This document shows, one piece after another, positions 26,180 through 34,332 of a stretch of 64,000 bases of DNA (position 1 is the first letter of the stretch; each line of letters begins with the position of its first letter). The notes beneath the pieces were generated by a model. That model had not been told where the DNA came from, did no database searches, and worked only from the letters and a program-made list of their open reading frames with translations. The position numbers were made by a program, and so were the translations under genes. Origin of the DNA: Vannielia litorea (GTDB lineage Bacteria; Pseudomonadota; Alphaproteobacteria; Rhodobacterales; Rhodobacteraceae); the NCBI RefSeq assembly GCF_019801175.1, contig NZ_JAHVJR010000001.1:2790001-2854000 (forward strand), written 5' to 3'.

Positions 26180-28146
26180 GCTGACAACCTCTGCAAAATG
26201 CTCGCTGTCTCGTCGTCCTCGCGCTCGGTTTTGGTGACGCCCTTGGCGGCGTGCTCGAGGATGGCCTGGCAGAACTCGCCTTGATCGAAGGCGAACCGCT
26301 CGACGATGTCACGGGTGGCCGAGACAGCCGGATCAAAGAAACCCGTGATGAGGTCGTCGATGAGCGGTGCGGTTTCGGCCACGATGGCCGAGCGATAGCG
26401 CTTTACCGCCGCGTTCTTGCGCCCGAACCGCCAGTGCTTGCGCCACCAGCTGCCTTGCAGGTCCAGCGAGAGTGTTCTCGCCAGCACCGTGGGCGCCTTG
26501 TGCTGGGCCTGCTCGGGGAATTCGATAGAGCTGCCTTCGCGGAAAACGAACATGTCGTTCTCGAGAATTTCCTGAATGCCGTCGAGGATGTCGTCGAACG
26601 CCCCCTCCCCCTCTCTGCGTAGCTTTGCGCAGGACGAAAGGAAGGCGGTTTTCATCATCATCCGCAGGCTTGTGGGATCGTGGTTCCAGGTGCCGGCCTC
26701 GCCGAAGGTGTCGATCTGGGCCTGAAGCGCGGAAAGCGCAGACTCCACGAAGTTTTCCTGTGCCCGCCCGAGCCGCTCACGCAGATTGTCGGTCAGCTCC
26801 TTGGCCCGTTCATCGAAGCCATTGAGGCACTTGTCCCGGAGATCGGCCAGCTTCACCTTCAGCTCGACCGGGGAGACGTTGATGTTGGCGCCGCCGCTGT
26901 CGGCCACCGACTCCACCGTCTCGCTCATCTCGATGATGTTATCGAGCTCGTTCTTGATGTCTTTCAGGAAGGCCTCGCCGGGGCCGTCGATCACCCGCTG
27001 GGCGATGGCCTTCAGCAACTCGCGGACGCCGGAAGCCTCCATCGCGCGCTGGCGCAGAGTTTCGATGTCGTCGGTGTCGTCGCCGTCGAAGATCCGGGCC
27101 AGCGAGGCTTTGCTGGCCTCGAGCATGGTGTCCTGGTTCGAGATGGCGAAGTTTGCCCAGTAGCCGGAGCCGAAGAGGATATCGATGCTGTTGCCGACGC
27201 CGAGGCGGGTGAGGGTTTTCTGGATGGATGCCCGGATGTTGGCCTGTTCGGCCTCCGGGTCTTCGAGCTCGTCGATCCGGTTGACGAAGATCAGCACTTC
27301 GCGGGCATCCACGCTGCAGATGATCCGCAGCAGCGCGAGGTCCATCGTGGAGAGAGCTTGGTGAGCCGAAAGCACGACCACGCAGACACGGCTGTCGCTG
27401 ATGGCGTTGAGCGTGATCTGCTCGCGCATCATGAAAGTGTCGTTCACGCCGGGCGTGTCACGCAGGCACAGGCCCTTGGGCAGGTGCGGCAGGTCGATGT
27501 AGAGATCGGCGGTTTTGGTGATGTCGGCGTAGACACCTTCGGTCGCGCCGTCTTCCAGATCGTCGGGGTCGCCGTAGCAGATGTAACGGTCGATCGTGTC
27601 GTGATCGAGGTCGGGATAGGTGTGGCTGCTGCCGAGCAGCTCGTGGAACTCGTCGCCGAGGCGGGCCTCGGTCGTCTCACGCATCTCGGCCACCTGCGCC
27701 TTGACCTCATCGGCCTCGCGCTCGAAGCCGGACCGGTTGGCCATTTCACCCAGGCGTCCGCCGGTCGCAACGAGGCGATCCCACTCACCCTGATCGAAGA
27801 ACCGGAAGACGGCTCGCGTGTTCAAGGGGCGGTGGCGGCTGTTGAGGTGAAGCGCGGTGATGACGGACGTCCAGGGATTGACGTCTGACGGCAGAAGATT
27901 GGTTTCGCCGAGGATGGCGTTCATCAGCGTGCTCTTGCCGGCCTTGATCTGGCCGATCACGCTGACCGAAGGCTCGAATGCCTTGATCTTTTCGAGGACG
28001 TCCTCGAGAGGCGCCTCCGCGAAGGACAGGGCGACTTCCGAATACTCGTTGATGGCGTTTTCAACTTCATCGATCCGGCCCCAGAAGCTGTTCAGCTCCC
28101 GAAAACCTTCCTGATACCCATCGAACTTTCCGCTTTTGACGGACAT
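26176..28146 (-). CDS. Dynamin-like GTPase (first of two)
   Basis: This 656-residue bacterial dynamin-like protein has P-loop GQIKAGKS (65-72), G2 region LPSDVNPWTSVIT (85-97), G3 DTPGVND (230-236) and G4 NRID (289-292). A 60-residue helical N-terminus precedes the G domain, and a long helical part follows it. Near the C-terminus is a Trp-rich basic patch, SWWRKHWRFGRKN, a plausible membrane-binding tip. I chose the ATG at 28146, with gaggg about 6 bases ahead; an in-frame ATG at 28191 has no such site and lies in the hairpin spacer. The gene follows the roadblock gene by 113 bases. Such proteins bind and deform membranes in a GTP-dependent way. The cellular membrane targeted here is unknown. 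Confidence 0.9.
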   Translation of the reverse strand: MSVKSGKFDGYQEGFRELNSFWGRIDEVENAINEYSEVALSFAEAPLEDVLEKIKAFEPSVSVIGQIKAGKSTLMNAILGETNLLPSDVNPWTSVITALHLNSRHRPLNTRAVFRFFDQGEWDRLVATGGRLGEMANRSGFEREADEVKAQVAEMRETTEARLGDEFHELLGSSHTYPDLDHDTIDRYICYGDPDDLEDGATEGVYADITKTADLYIDLPHLPKGLCLRDTPGVNDTFMMREQITLNAISDSRVCVVVLSAHQALSTMDLALLRIICSVDAREVLIFVNRIDELEDPEAEQANIRASIQKTLTRLGVGNSIDILFGSGYWANFAISNQDTMLEASKASLARIFDGDDTDDIETLRQRAMEASGVRELLKAIAQRVIDGPGEAFLKDIKNELDNIIEMSETVESVADSGGANINVSPVELKVKLADLRDKCLNGFDERAKELTDNLRERLGRAQENFVESALSALQAQIDTFGEAGTWNHDPTSLRMMMKTAFLSSCAKLRREGEGAFDDILDGIQEILENDMFVFREGSSIEFPEQAQHKAPTVLARTLSLDLQGSWWRKHWRFGRKNAAVKRYRSAIVAETAPLIDDLITGFFDPAVSATRDIVERFAFDQGEFCQAILEHAAKGVTKTEREDDETASILQRLSA

Positions 28147-28217
28147 CGTAACCCTCACCGTCCTGAATGTGCTCCCGTAAATTGGCCCCACTGTGTCCGG
28201 GATACTTGGGCCGGGGT

Positions 28218-28246
28218 GCGCGCCGCCGATCCGCTCGGCGGCGCGC
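28218..28246 (-). other. Perfect 12-bp hairpin between roadblock and dynamin genes
   Basis: The arms gcgcgccgccga (28218-28229) and tcggcggcgcgc (28235-28246) pair perfectly around a 5-base loop. The structure lies 14 bases past the roadblock stop. There is no T-run after it on the minus strand, so it looks like an attenuator or 3' stabiliser rather than a full terminator. Confidence 0.75.
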
Positions 28247-28259
28247 GAACCTCAGATCA

Positions 28260-28625
28260 TCAGATCTTCAGCGTGCCTTCGATGTTCTTCACAGCGAGGC
28301 GAGCCAGGCCGAGGTTGGCCTTCTTGCGGTCGAGGGCCACGTAGACGAAGACCATCGGGTTCGACGCCAGCGGGCGGATCAGGTGCAGCTGGGTGCCCAG
28401 CGAGATCAGGATGTCTTCGATGTGGTCGTCGAGGCCGAGAGCCTTCATGGCTTCGTTCTTGGCGCGAACCACTTCGGTATTCGCAGCGCCGGCGGCTTCG
28501 ATGTCGAATTTGTGGGCGCTGGTTTCGTTGGCGAGCATCAGGCCGGATTCACCGTCCACGAGGCAGGCGGCGATGAAGCCTTGGATGTTCGCGAGTTCAG
28601 AGATGTCAGTCGAGATATTGGCCAT
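28260..28625 (-). CDS. Roadblock/LC7 domain protein
   Basis: This 121-residue single-domain protein fits the roadblock/LC7 pattern. It has an N-terminal helix, then IQGFIAACLVDGESGLMLAN (beta hairpin), a central helix with VVRAKNEAMKALG, DILISLGTQLHLIRPL, VFVYVALDRKKANLGLARL and a final helix. Roadblock proteins of the MglB type dimerise and act as scaffolds or GTPase-activating partners for small GTPases. I chose the ATG at 28625, which has ggag 7 bases ahead; an in-frame ATG at 28676 has none. The gene is first in the cluster, followed by a strong hairpin and the four GTPase genes, which supports a regulatory partnership. The pairing itself is inference. Confidence 0.9.
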   Translation of the reverse strand: MANISTDISELANIQGFIAACLVDGESGLMLANETSAHKFDIEAAGAANTEVVRAKNEAMKALGLDDHIEDILISLGTQLHLIRPLASNPMVFVYVALDRKKANLGLARLAVKNIEGTLKI

Positions 28626-29026
28626 TGTTTCACTCCAGTAGTAGGCTGCAATGGCAACAACCTGCTGAGTTCTCATGTTAAATATTCGCCCAGATTGTGG
28701 TAATTTTTCATTTAATAAAGTTTTTAAAGCGCTAAGCGCCGCGCAACTCGCGATTGCGCCGAAATTAGCTTAAAACCTATTAAAATTGGTACTACCCGAG
28801 AATGCCGACTTTTTCACGCAACTGTAGAGTGAAATTGTTGACAGTTCTGCCTTCGGATTTCCACATTCCGCCACATTGTGCCACGCAAAGACACAGGTTG
28901 CCCTGATGTCACCTTTGGTCGAGAGGGCGCCGCAGAGTCGGCGCACGGCGCAGGTGCTGGCTCAAAGCGATGGGAGATGGCTTTTGGCTAGCCCGACAAC
29001 GTACGCCGTAGGACGGGCGCGTGTGG
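28626..29026. other. 401-base AT-rich leader/promoter region of the roadblock-dynamin cluster
   Basis: This region lies between the roadblock start and the stop of the next ABC gene, both on the minus strand. From about 28677 to 28870 it is clearly more AT-rich than the surroundings, with runs such as aatttttcatttaataaag. An 11-base palindrome gcgctaagcgc sits at 28729-28739. I see no confident gene and no clear -35/-10 pair. It must hold the promoter for the cluster. Confidence 0.55.
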
Positions 29027-30748
29027 CTATGGTTCGGCGCGCAGGCCCGCAATTTCATCTTCGGAGAGTTGCTCCAACCGGGGCATGAGCTCCAGCAGTT
29101 CGCGGGTGTAGTCGGACTGCGGGCTCTCGAAGAGCGCGCCGGTTTCCTGCACCTCCACCAGCTGCCCCTGCCGCATCACCCCGACCCGGTCGCACATCTG
29201 CCGCACCACCGGCAGGTCGTGCGAGATGAACAGCATGGTGAGGCCGAGATACTCCTGAAGGTCTTTCAGGATGTTCAGGATCTGGGCCTGGATCGACACG
29301 TCGAGTGCCGAGGTGGGCTCGTCGCAAATCAGGAAGCGGGGCTGGGTGGCAAGCGCGCGGGCGATCGAGATGCGCTGGCGCTGGCCGCCGGAGAACTCGT
29401 GCGGATACTTGCGGTGGGCGTCGGCGGCAAGGCCGACACGGTCGAGCAACTCGCGGACGCGCGGTGCAACCTCGGCACGGGGCAGCAGCTTGTGGTGGTG
29501 CAGCGGCTCCGCCACGATATCACCCACCGACATGCGCGGGTTGAGCGACGAGAAGGGATCCTGGAAGATCATCTGGATCTGCCGCCGGTAGCGGGCAAGC
29601 CCTGCCGCGTCCATCGCCGTCATCTCCTCGCCGTCGAAGGTGATGGTGCCCTCATCTACCGGGTAGAGCGTGGCGATCATCCGGGCGACGGTGGATTTGC
29701 CCGAGCCGGACTCCCCAACCAGCCCGAAAACTTCACCATCCTTGATGTCGAAGCTGACCTTGTCGACGGCGGTGAAATACTCGCGCCGGGAGGGCAGCAC
29801 GGAGCCCTTGGAAAGGAAGCGCTTGGTCAGCCCTTCCACCTTCAGCAGGGTGCCCGATTGCGAGGTGGCAGAGCGGTCCCAGTTGCGGGCAAGATCCTCG
29901 ATCTTGAAGCTGGTCTCACGCCCGCCGTAGCTGACCTGCGGGAAGCGCTGCAGTTTGACCTGCGGGCGGGGCACGGCGGCGATGAGGCTCTTGGTGTATT
30001 CGTGGGTGGGTGCGCCGAGGATCTGCGCGGTGGCACCCTGCTCCACCACCTTGCCGGAATACATAACCGTCACCTGATCGGTGGTGTCGGCGATCACCCC
30101 CATGTCGTGGGTGATTAGGATCACCCCCACCTGCCGCTCCGCGGCCAGTTCCTTGATCAGGTCCAGCACCTGCGCCTGCACGCTCACATCGAGCGCGGTG
30201 GTGGGCTCGTCGGCGACGATCACGGAGGGCTCGGAGCAGAGTGCGAGCGCGATCACCACCCGCTGCCGCATGCCGCCGGAGAACTGGTGCGGATATTGGT
30301 TGAAGCGCTCCTCCGGCTTGGGGATGCGCACGCGGTCCAGCAGGGCGATGGCGCGCTTGCGGGCCTCGCTGACGCTCAGGCCAAGGTGGAGCTGGATCGT
30401 CTCGACCAGTTGTTCACCCACGGTGAAGAGCGGGTTCAGCGAGGTCAGCGGATCCTGGAAGATCATGCCGATCTCCTTGCCGCGGATTCGGCGCTTTTCG
30501 TCGGCGCTCAGTTGGTCGATCCGGCGGCCGTTCAGCCAGATCTCGCCCTCTGCAATCCGCGCGGGCGGGTCGAGCAGGCCGATCACGGCGTTGCCGGTCA
30601 TGGATTTACCCGCGCCGGACTCCCCCACCACGCCGCGAATTTCGCCGGGCCGGATATCGTAGGACACGCCCTCGACCGGCTTGAAGAGGCCGCGGCGGGT
30701 TGGAATGTCGACCGTGAGGTTGCGGATGGAGAGGACGGGATCTGTCAT
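29027..30748 (-). CDS. Dipeptide-type ABC transporter, fused double ATP-binding protein
   Basis: This 573-residue protein contains two complete ABC domains in one chain (GsiA-like layout). The first has GESGAGKSMTGN, FSGGMRQRVVIA and VADEPTTALDV; the second has GESGSGKSTVAR, FSGGQRQRISIA and CDEPTSALDV. It powers the adjacent permease pair. The ATG at 30748 has gagg 5 bases ahead and overlaps the preceding permease stop by 4 bases; an upstream in-frame ATG at 30850 would run inside the permease gene. It is the last gene of the operon. Confidence 0.93.
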   Translation of the reverse strand: MTDPVLSIRNLTVDIPTRRGLFKPVEGVSYDIRPGEIRGVVGESGAGKSMTGNAVIGLLDPPARIAEGEIWLNGRRIDQLSADEKRRIRGKEIGMIFQDPLTSLNPLFTVGEQLVETIQLHLGLSVSEARKRAIALLDRVRIPKPEERFNQYPHQFSGGMRQRVVIALALCSEPSVIVADEPTTALDVSVQAQVLDLIKELAAERQVGVILITHDMGVIADTTDQVTVMYSGKVVEQGATAQILGAPTHEYTKSLIAAVPRPQVKLQRFPQVSYGGRETSFKIEDLARNWDRSATSQSGTLLKVEGLTKRFLSKGSVLPSRREYFTAVDKVSFDIKDGEVFGLVGESGSGKSTVARMIATLYPVDEGTITFDGEEMTAMDAAGLARYRRQIQMIFQDPFSSLNPRMSVGDIVAEPLHHHKLLPRAEVAPRVRELLDRVGLAADAHRKYPHEFSGGQRQRISIARALATQPRFLICDEPTSALDVSIQAQILNILKDLQEYLGLTMLFISHDLPVVRQMCDRVGVMRQGQLVEVQETGALFESPQSDYTRELLELMPRLEQLSEDEIAGLRAEP

Positions 30749-31650
30749 CGGAGCCTCGGGTTGAGCGCGTCGCGCAGCCAGTCGCCCAGTAGATTCACTG
30801 CCAGAGCGAGGGCAAGGAGGGTGCAGGCGGGGAAGAAGAGAATCCACCATTCGCCGGAGAAGAGGAAGCCCTGCCCGATGCGGATGAGCGTGCCGAGCGA
30901 CGGTTGGGTGGCCGGTGCGCCGACGCCTAGGAAGCTGAGGGTGGCCTCGGCGATGATGGCCAGCGCAAGCGAGATCGTGGCGATCACTAGCACGGGAGAG
31001 AGCACGTTGGGCAGGATGTGGCGCAGCATGATCCGCAGCGGCGAGCGCCCGATGAGGCGGGCGGCGGCGACGTAGTCCTTGGACTTTTCCACCAGCGTCG
31101 CACCGCGCACCACGCGGGCGAACTGCACCCAGTCGGAGAGACCGATGGCGAGGATCAGAACCCAGATCGCCATCTGGTCGCGGTATTCGACCGGGGTAAC
31201 CCCCTTGGCCACGCCGAAGATCAGCATGGCCACGAGGATCGAAGGGAAGGTGAGCTGCACATCGGCGGCGCGCATGATGATGGTTTCCGTCCAGCCGCCG
31301 ACGTAGCCGCTGAGCAGACCGAGGAAGATGCCCAGCACCATCGCGAAGAGCACCGCCGAGACGCCGACGAAGAGCGATATCCGTAAGCCGTAGAGGATGG
31401 TGGAAAACACATCGCGGCCTTGATCGTCGGTCCCCAGCAGGAAGGTTTCGCCGGTGAAGGCGTTGGGCTCCATCGGGTGGGTGAAGCCATTCATCAGGTT
31501 CAGGCTGGCCGGATCGAACGGGTTGGTGGGCGCGATGAGCGGGGCGAAGACCGCCGAGAGCACGAGGATCGCCGTGACCAGCGCCGAGACGATGGCCACG
31601 GGGCTGGTGCGGAACGCATAGAAGATGTCGCTGTCGAAAAACCGGGTCAT
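30745..31650 (-). CDS. ABC transporter permease (DppC type)
   Basis: This 301-residue inner-membrane permease has about 6 spans. The DppC motif LGTDDQGRDVFSTILYGLR and the EAA loop DYVAAARLIGRSPLRIMLRH are visible. The ATG at 31650 overlaps the upstream DppB-type permease stop (ATGA). It forms the translocation channel with that partner. Confidence 0.92.
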   Translation of the reverse strand: MTRFFDSDIFYAFRTSPVAIVSALVTAILVLSAVFAPLIAPTNPFDPASLNLMNGFTHPMEPNAFTGETFLLGTDDQGRDVFSTILYGLRISLFVGVSAVLFAMVLGIFLGLLSGYVGGWTETIIMRAADVQLTFPSILVAMLIFGVAKGVTPVEYRDQMAIWVLILAIGLSDWVQFARVVRGATLVEKSKDYVAAARLIGRSPLRIMLRHILPNVLSPVLVIATISLALAIIAEATLSFLGVGAPATQPSLGTLIRIGQGFLFSGEWWILFFPACTLLALALAVNLLGDWLRDALNPRLR

Positions 31651-32615
31651 GCGGCCACCCTCAGGCGCGGGTCGATGAAGGCATAGAGAATGTCCACCAG
31701 CAGGTTGATGGCCACGAACATGACGGAGATCAGCATGAGGTAGGCGGCCATGACGGGGATATCGACGAACTGGATTGCGTTGATGAAGAGCAGGCCCACC
31801 CCGGGCCACTGGAACACGGTCTCGGTGATGATCGCGAAGGCGATGATGGAGCCCAGTTGCAGGCCGATGACGGTGATGACGGGCACCATCGTGTTTTTCA
31901 ACGCGTGGCGGAAGTTGATGACCCGGTCGCTCAGCCCGCGGGCCTTGGCAAAGCGGATGTAATCCTGCCGCAGCACTTCCAGCATCTCTGAGCGGACGAG
32001 CCGCATGATGAGGGTCATCTGGTACAGGCCGAGAGTGATCGACGGCAGGATCAGCGCTTTGAGGCCGGAGGCGGTGAGAAAGCCGGTCGTCCAGCCACCA
32101 AGGTCCACCGTGTCGCCACGTCCGAAGCTGGGCAGCCAGCCCAACTCGACGCTGAAGAGGTAGATCAGCAGGATACCTATGAGAAAGGTGGGCAATGAGA
32201 CCCCGATGAGCGAGGCCGACATGATCAGGTTTGCGGCGAAGCCATTGCGCCGGATAGCGGTGAAAACGCCCAGCGCGATACCCATGAGGATGGCGAAGAT
32301 GCCCGACACCGCAGCAAGCTCCAGCGTGGCGGGCGCGCGCTCCAGCAGGATCTCGGCCACCGGGCGGCCCTGCCGGTAGGAGACGCCGAAATTGCCCTGC
32401 ACCGCCTGTTCGAGGAAACGGTAGTACTGCACCACGAAGGGCTTATCGAGGCCAAGCTGTTCGCGCAGCCGTTCGACATCTTCGATGGTGCGCTCCTGAC
32501 CGAGCATGTTGTCGATCGGGTCGCCGACGAAGGTGAACATGGAGAAGGCCACGAGCCCCGTGATCAGGAGCACGAGAACCGATTGCCCGACGCGTTTGAC
32601 GATGAAGGAGAGCAC
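31647..32615 (-). CDS. ABC transporter permease (DppB type)
   Basis: This 322-residue permease begins LSFIVKRVGQSVLVLLITGL, typical of DppB, and has LGLDKPFVVQYYRFLEQAV and the EAA loop EVLRQDYIRFAKARGLSD. About 6 membrane spans are predicted. It lies downstream of two binding-protein genes, and a 7-bp GC hairpin separates it from the nearer one. Confidence 0.92.
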   Translation of the reverse strand: MLSFIVKRVGQSVLVLLITGLVAFSMFTFVGDPIDNMLGQERTIEDVERLREQLGLDKPFVVQYYRFLEQAVQGNFGVSYRQGRPVAEILLERAPATLELAAVSGIFAILMGIALGVFTAIRRNGFAANLIMSASLIGVSLPTFLIGILLIYLFSVELGWLPSFGRGDTVDLGGWTTGFLTASGLKALILPSITLGLYQMTLIMRLVRSEMLEVLRQDYIRFAKARGLSDRVINFRHALKNTMVPVITVIGLQLGSIIAFAIITETVFQWPGVGLLFINAIQFVDIPVMAAYLMLISVMFVAINLLVDILYAFIDPRLRVAA

Positions 32616-32670
32616 TGATCTGTCCCTTTGAAACGCGCCCCGGGGCTGGAGCCACCTCTGGCGGATGGCT

Positions 32671-32690
32671 GGGGCCCTTGGCCGGGCCCC
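32671..32690 (-). other. Intercistronic hairpin between binding protein and permease
   Basis: The arms ggggccc (32671-32677) and gggcccc (32684-32690) are perfect complements with a 6-base loop. The hairpin lies after the binding-protein stop and before the permease gene, with no T-run. It probably favours binding-protein mRNA. Confidence 0.55.
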
Positions 32691-32711
32691 GGAGCGGTTG
32701 AGCTTGCGGCG

Positions 32712-34262
32712 CTAGTTTACCGTGACCCAGCGCAGGATGAAGAAATCGTCGGGGCGCTGTGTCAGCTCCACACCAGAGCGGGCGCCCCAGACCAGCGGCT
32801 GCACGTAGAGCGGCACATAGGCAACCTCGTCCTGAAGGATCTTGGCGGTTTCGTCGAGCATGGCCTGACGGGCTGTATCGTCGATCTCCGACTGGATCAT
32901 CGGCAGGAGTTCGTCGACGCGCGCGTTGGAGTAGCCGCCAAAGTTCCAGCTGCCCAGCTTGGCCTCGTCGTCTTGCGTGGCGGCGAGAAAGCGGATCGGG
33001 TGCTCAGCATCGAAGGTGCCGGGCGACCAGCCGAGCAGATACATGTCGAAGTTGTCGGCACGCAACTCGGGCCAGTAGTTGGAGACCGGCATCGCATCGA
33101 GCGACACCTCCATTCCGGCCTGCGCCAGCATGGAGGTGACGGCCTGACACACCGCCTCGTCGTTCAGGTAACGGTCATTGGGGCATTTGAATGCGATGGT
33201 CTGCCCGGCAAGGCCCGCCTCTTCGGCGAGGCTGCGGGCGGCCTCTGCATCGTAGGCGTAGGGTGCTGCATTGGCTTCGGAGAAGCCGCGCATGGCCGGG
33301 CTGACCATCTGGCTGGCCACTTCGGCGTTGCCGCGCATGATCGTCTGGAGGATAGCGGGCACATTGATCGCCTTAGCCACGGCCTCACGGGCGCGCGGGT
33401 CGAGGAACATGTCTGCCGCGCCCTGCCCACTCTCGGCGGCGCCTTCCTGCTGGTCGAAGCCGAGCATGATCACCCGTGCTTCGATCCCTTGGATCACGCG
33501 GACCTCGGGGTTGCCCTCAAGCCGGGCGACATCCTGAATAGGCACGGGGTTGATGAAATCGACATCGCCTGAAAGCAGCGCGGCCAAGGCTGTTGCCGGG
33601 TTCTGGATGGGGGTCATCGTGACCCGGGTCAGGTTGTGCTCGACTTCGCCCCACCAGCCGGCGTGCGGCTCGAGCACGGTTTCGAGGTCGGGCTGGCGCG
33701 ATACAACCTGAAACGGGCCGGTGCCGTTGGCGTTGAGCGTGGCGAAGTTGCCCTGCTCCTTGTCGGGGCGCTCTGCGCCGTTGGCCTCGGCCCAGCCGCT
33801 ATCCATCATCATCCAGTTGGCGATGGAGTCGGGGAAGATCGGGTTGGGTGCGGTTGTCATGATGTCGACGGTGTAGTCATCGACCTTGATCACCTCGCTC
33901 ACCGGTGCGAACCAGCTCGAGGTGTCGGCCTGCTCGGAAGAAGCACGCTCGTAGGAAAAGACCACGTCATCCGCGTTGAAGGCCGCGCCGTCCTGAAAGG
34001 TCACGCCCTCGCGCAGCTTGAAGCGCCAGCCTTCGCCCTCGCCGATCGGCTCCCAGCTCACCGCGAGCGATGGCTCAATGGACATGTCCTTGCCGCGTCG
34101 CACTAGGCCTTCGTAGACGTTGTTCAGAAATCCAAGCACCGGCGTCGAGTTGACGGCGTGCGGGTCCATCGTTTGCGGGTCGGTGGTGACGGCGAAGTTG
34201 AACTCTTCGGCGGTGGCGGGAAGCGCCAGTACCAAGGCCAGGGCGGTGGATAGACGGTGCAT
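32712..34262 (-). CDS. ABC transporter substrate-binding protein, peptide (SBP_bac_5) family
   Basis: This 516-residue periplasmic receptor has a signal peptide (MHRLSTALALVLALPATAEE). Its SBP_bac_5 features include TTDPQTMDPHAVNSTPVLG, WRFKLREGVTFQDG and FNADDVVFSYERA. It is the second of two tandem binding proteins ahead of one permease/ATPase set. The two are related but clearly diverged, so they may widen the substrate range of one transporter. The ligand is unknown. Confidence 0.92.
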   Translation of the reverse strand: MHRLSTALALVLALPATAEEFNFAVTTDPQTMDPHAVNSTPVLGFLNNVYEGLVRRGKDMSIEPSLAVSWEPIGEGEGWRFKLREGVTFQDGAAFNADDVVFSYERASSEQADTSSWFAPVSEVIKVDDYTVDIMTTAPNPIFPDSIANWMMMDSGWAEANGAERPDKEQGNFATLNANGTGPFQVVSRQPDLETVLEPHAGWWGEVEHNLTRVTMTPIQNPATALAALLSGDVDFINPVPIQDVARLEGNPEVRVIQGIEARVIMLGFDQQEGAAESGQGAADMFLDPRAREAVAKAINVPAILQTIMRGNAEVASQMVSPAMRGFSEANAAPYAYDAEAARSLAEEAGLAGQTIAFKCPNDRYLNDEAVCQAVTSMLAQAGMEVSLDAMPVSNYWPELRADNFDMYLLGWSPGTFDAEHPIRFLAATQDDEAKLGSWNFGGYSNARVDELLPMIQSEIDDTARQAMLDETAKILQDEVAYVPLYVQPLVWGARSGVELTQRPDDFFILRWVTVN

Positions 34263-34293
34263 GTGATCTCCTCCAATGCAGCAAGGTGGGTGT

Positions 34294-34319
34294 GGGCCGC
34301 CCGCGGGTGCGGGCGGCCC
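34294..34319 (-). other. Hairpin between the two tandem binding-protein genes
   Basis: A perfect 11-bp stem gggccgcccgc (34294-34304) / gcgggcggccc (34309-34319) has a 4-base loop. It follows the first binding-protein gene by 14 bases and has no T-run. It is likely a stabiliser or attenuator. Confidence 0.7.
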
Positions 34320-34332
34320 GATGGCGAAGAAC

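Noticed and set aside
21281..28625. Dynamin cluster as part of a mobile or phage-defence island
   Set aside because: No integrase, transposase, att-like repeats, tRNA or known defence genes flank it, and its coding GC looks like its neighbours.
28681..28800. CtrA-like TTAA...TTAA pairs upstream of the roadblock gene
   Set aside because: The spacings are 8 and 6 bases rather than 7 and the flanks do not match. This is expected by chance in AT-rich DNA.
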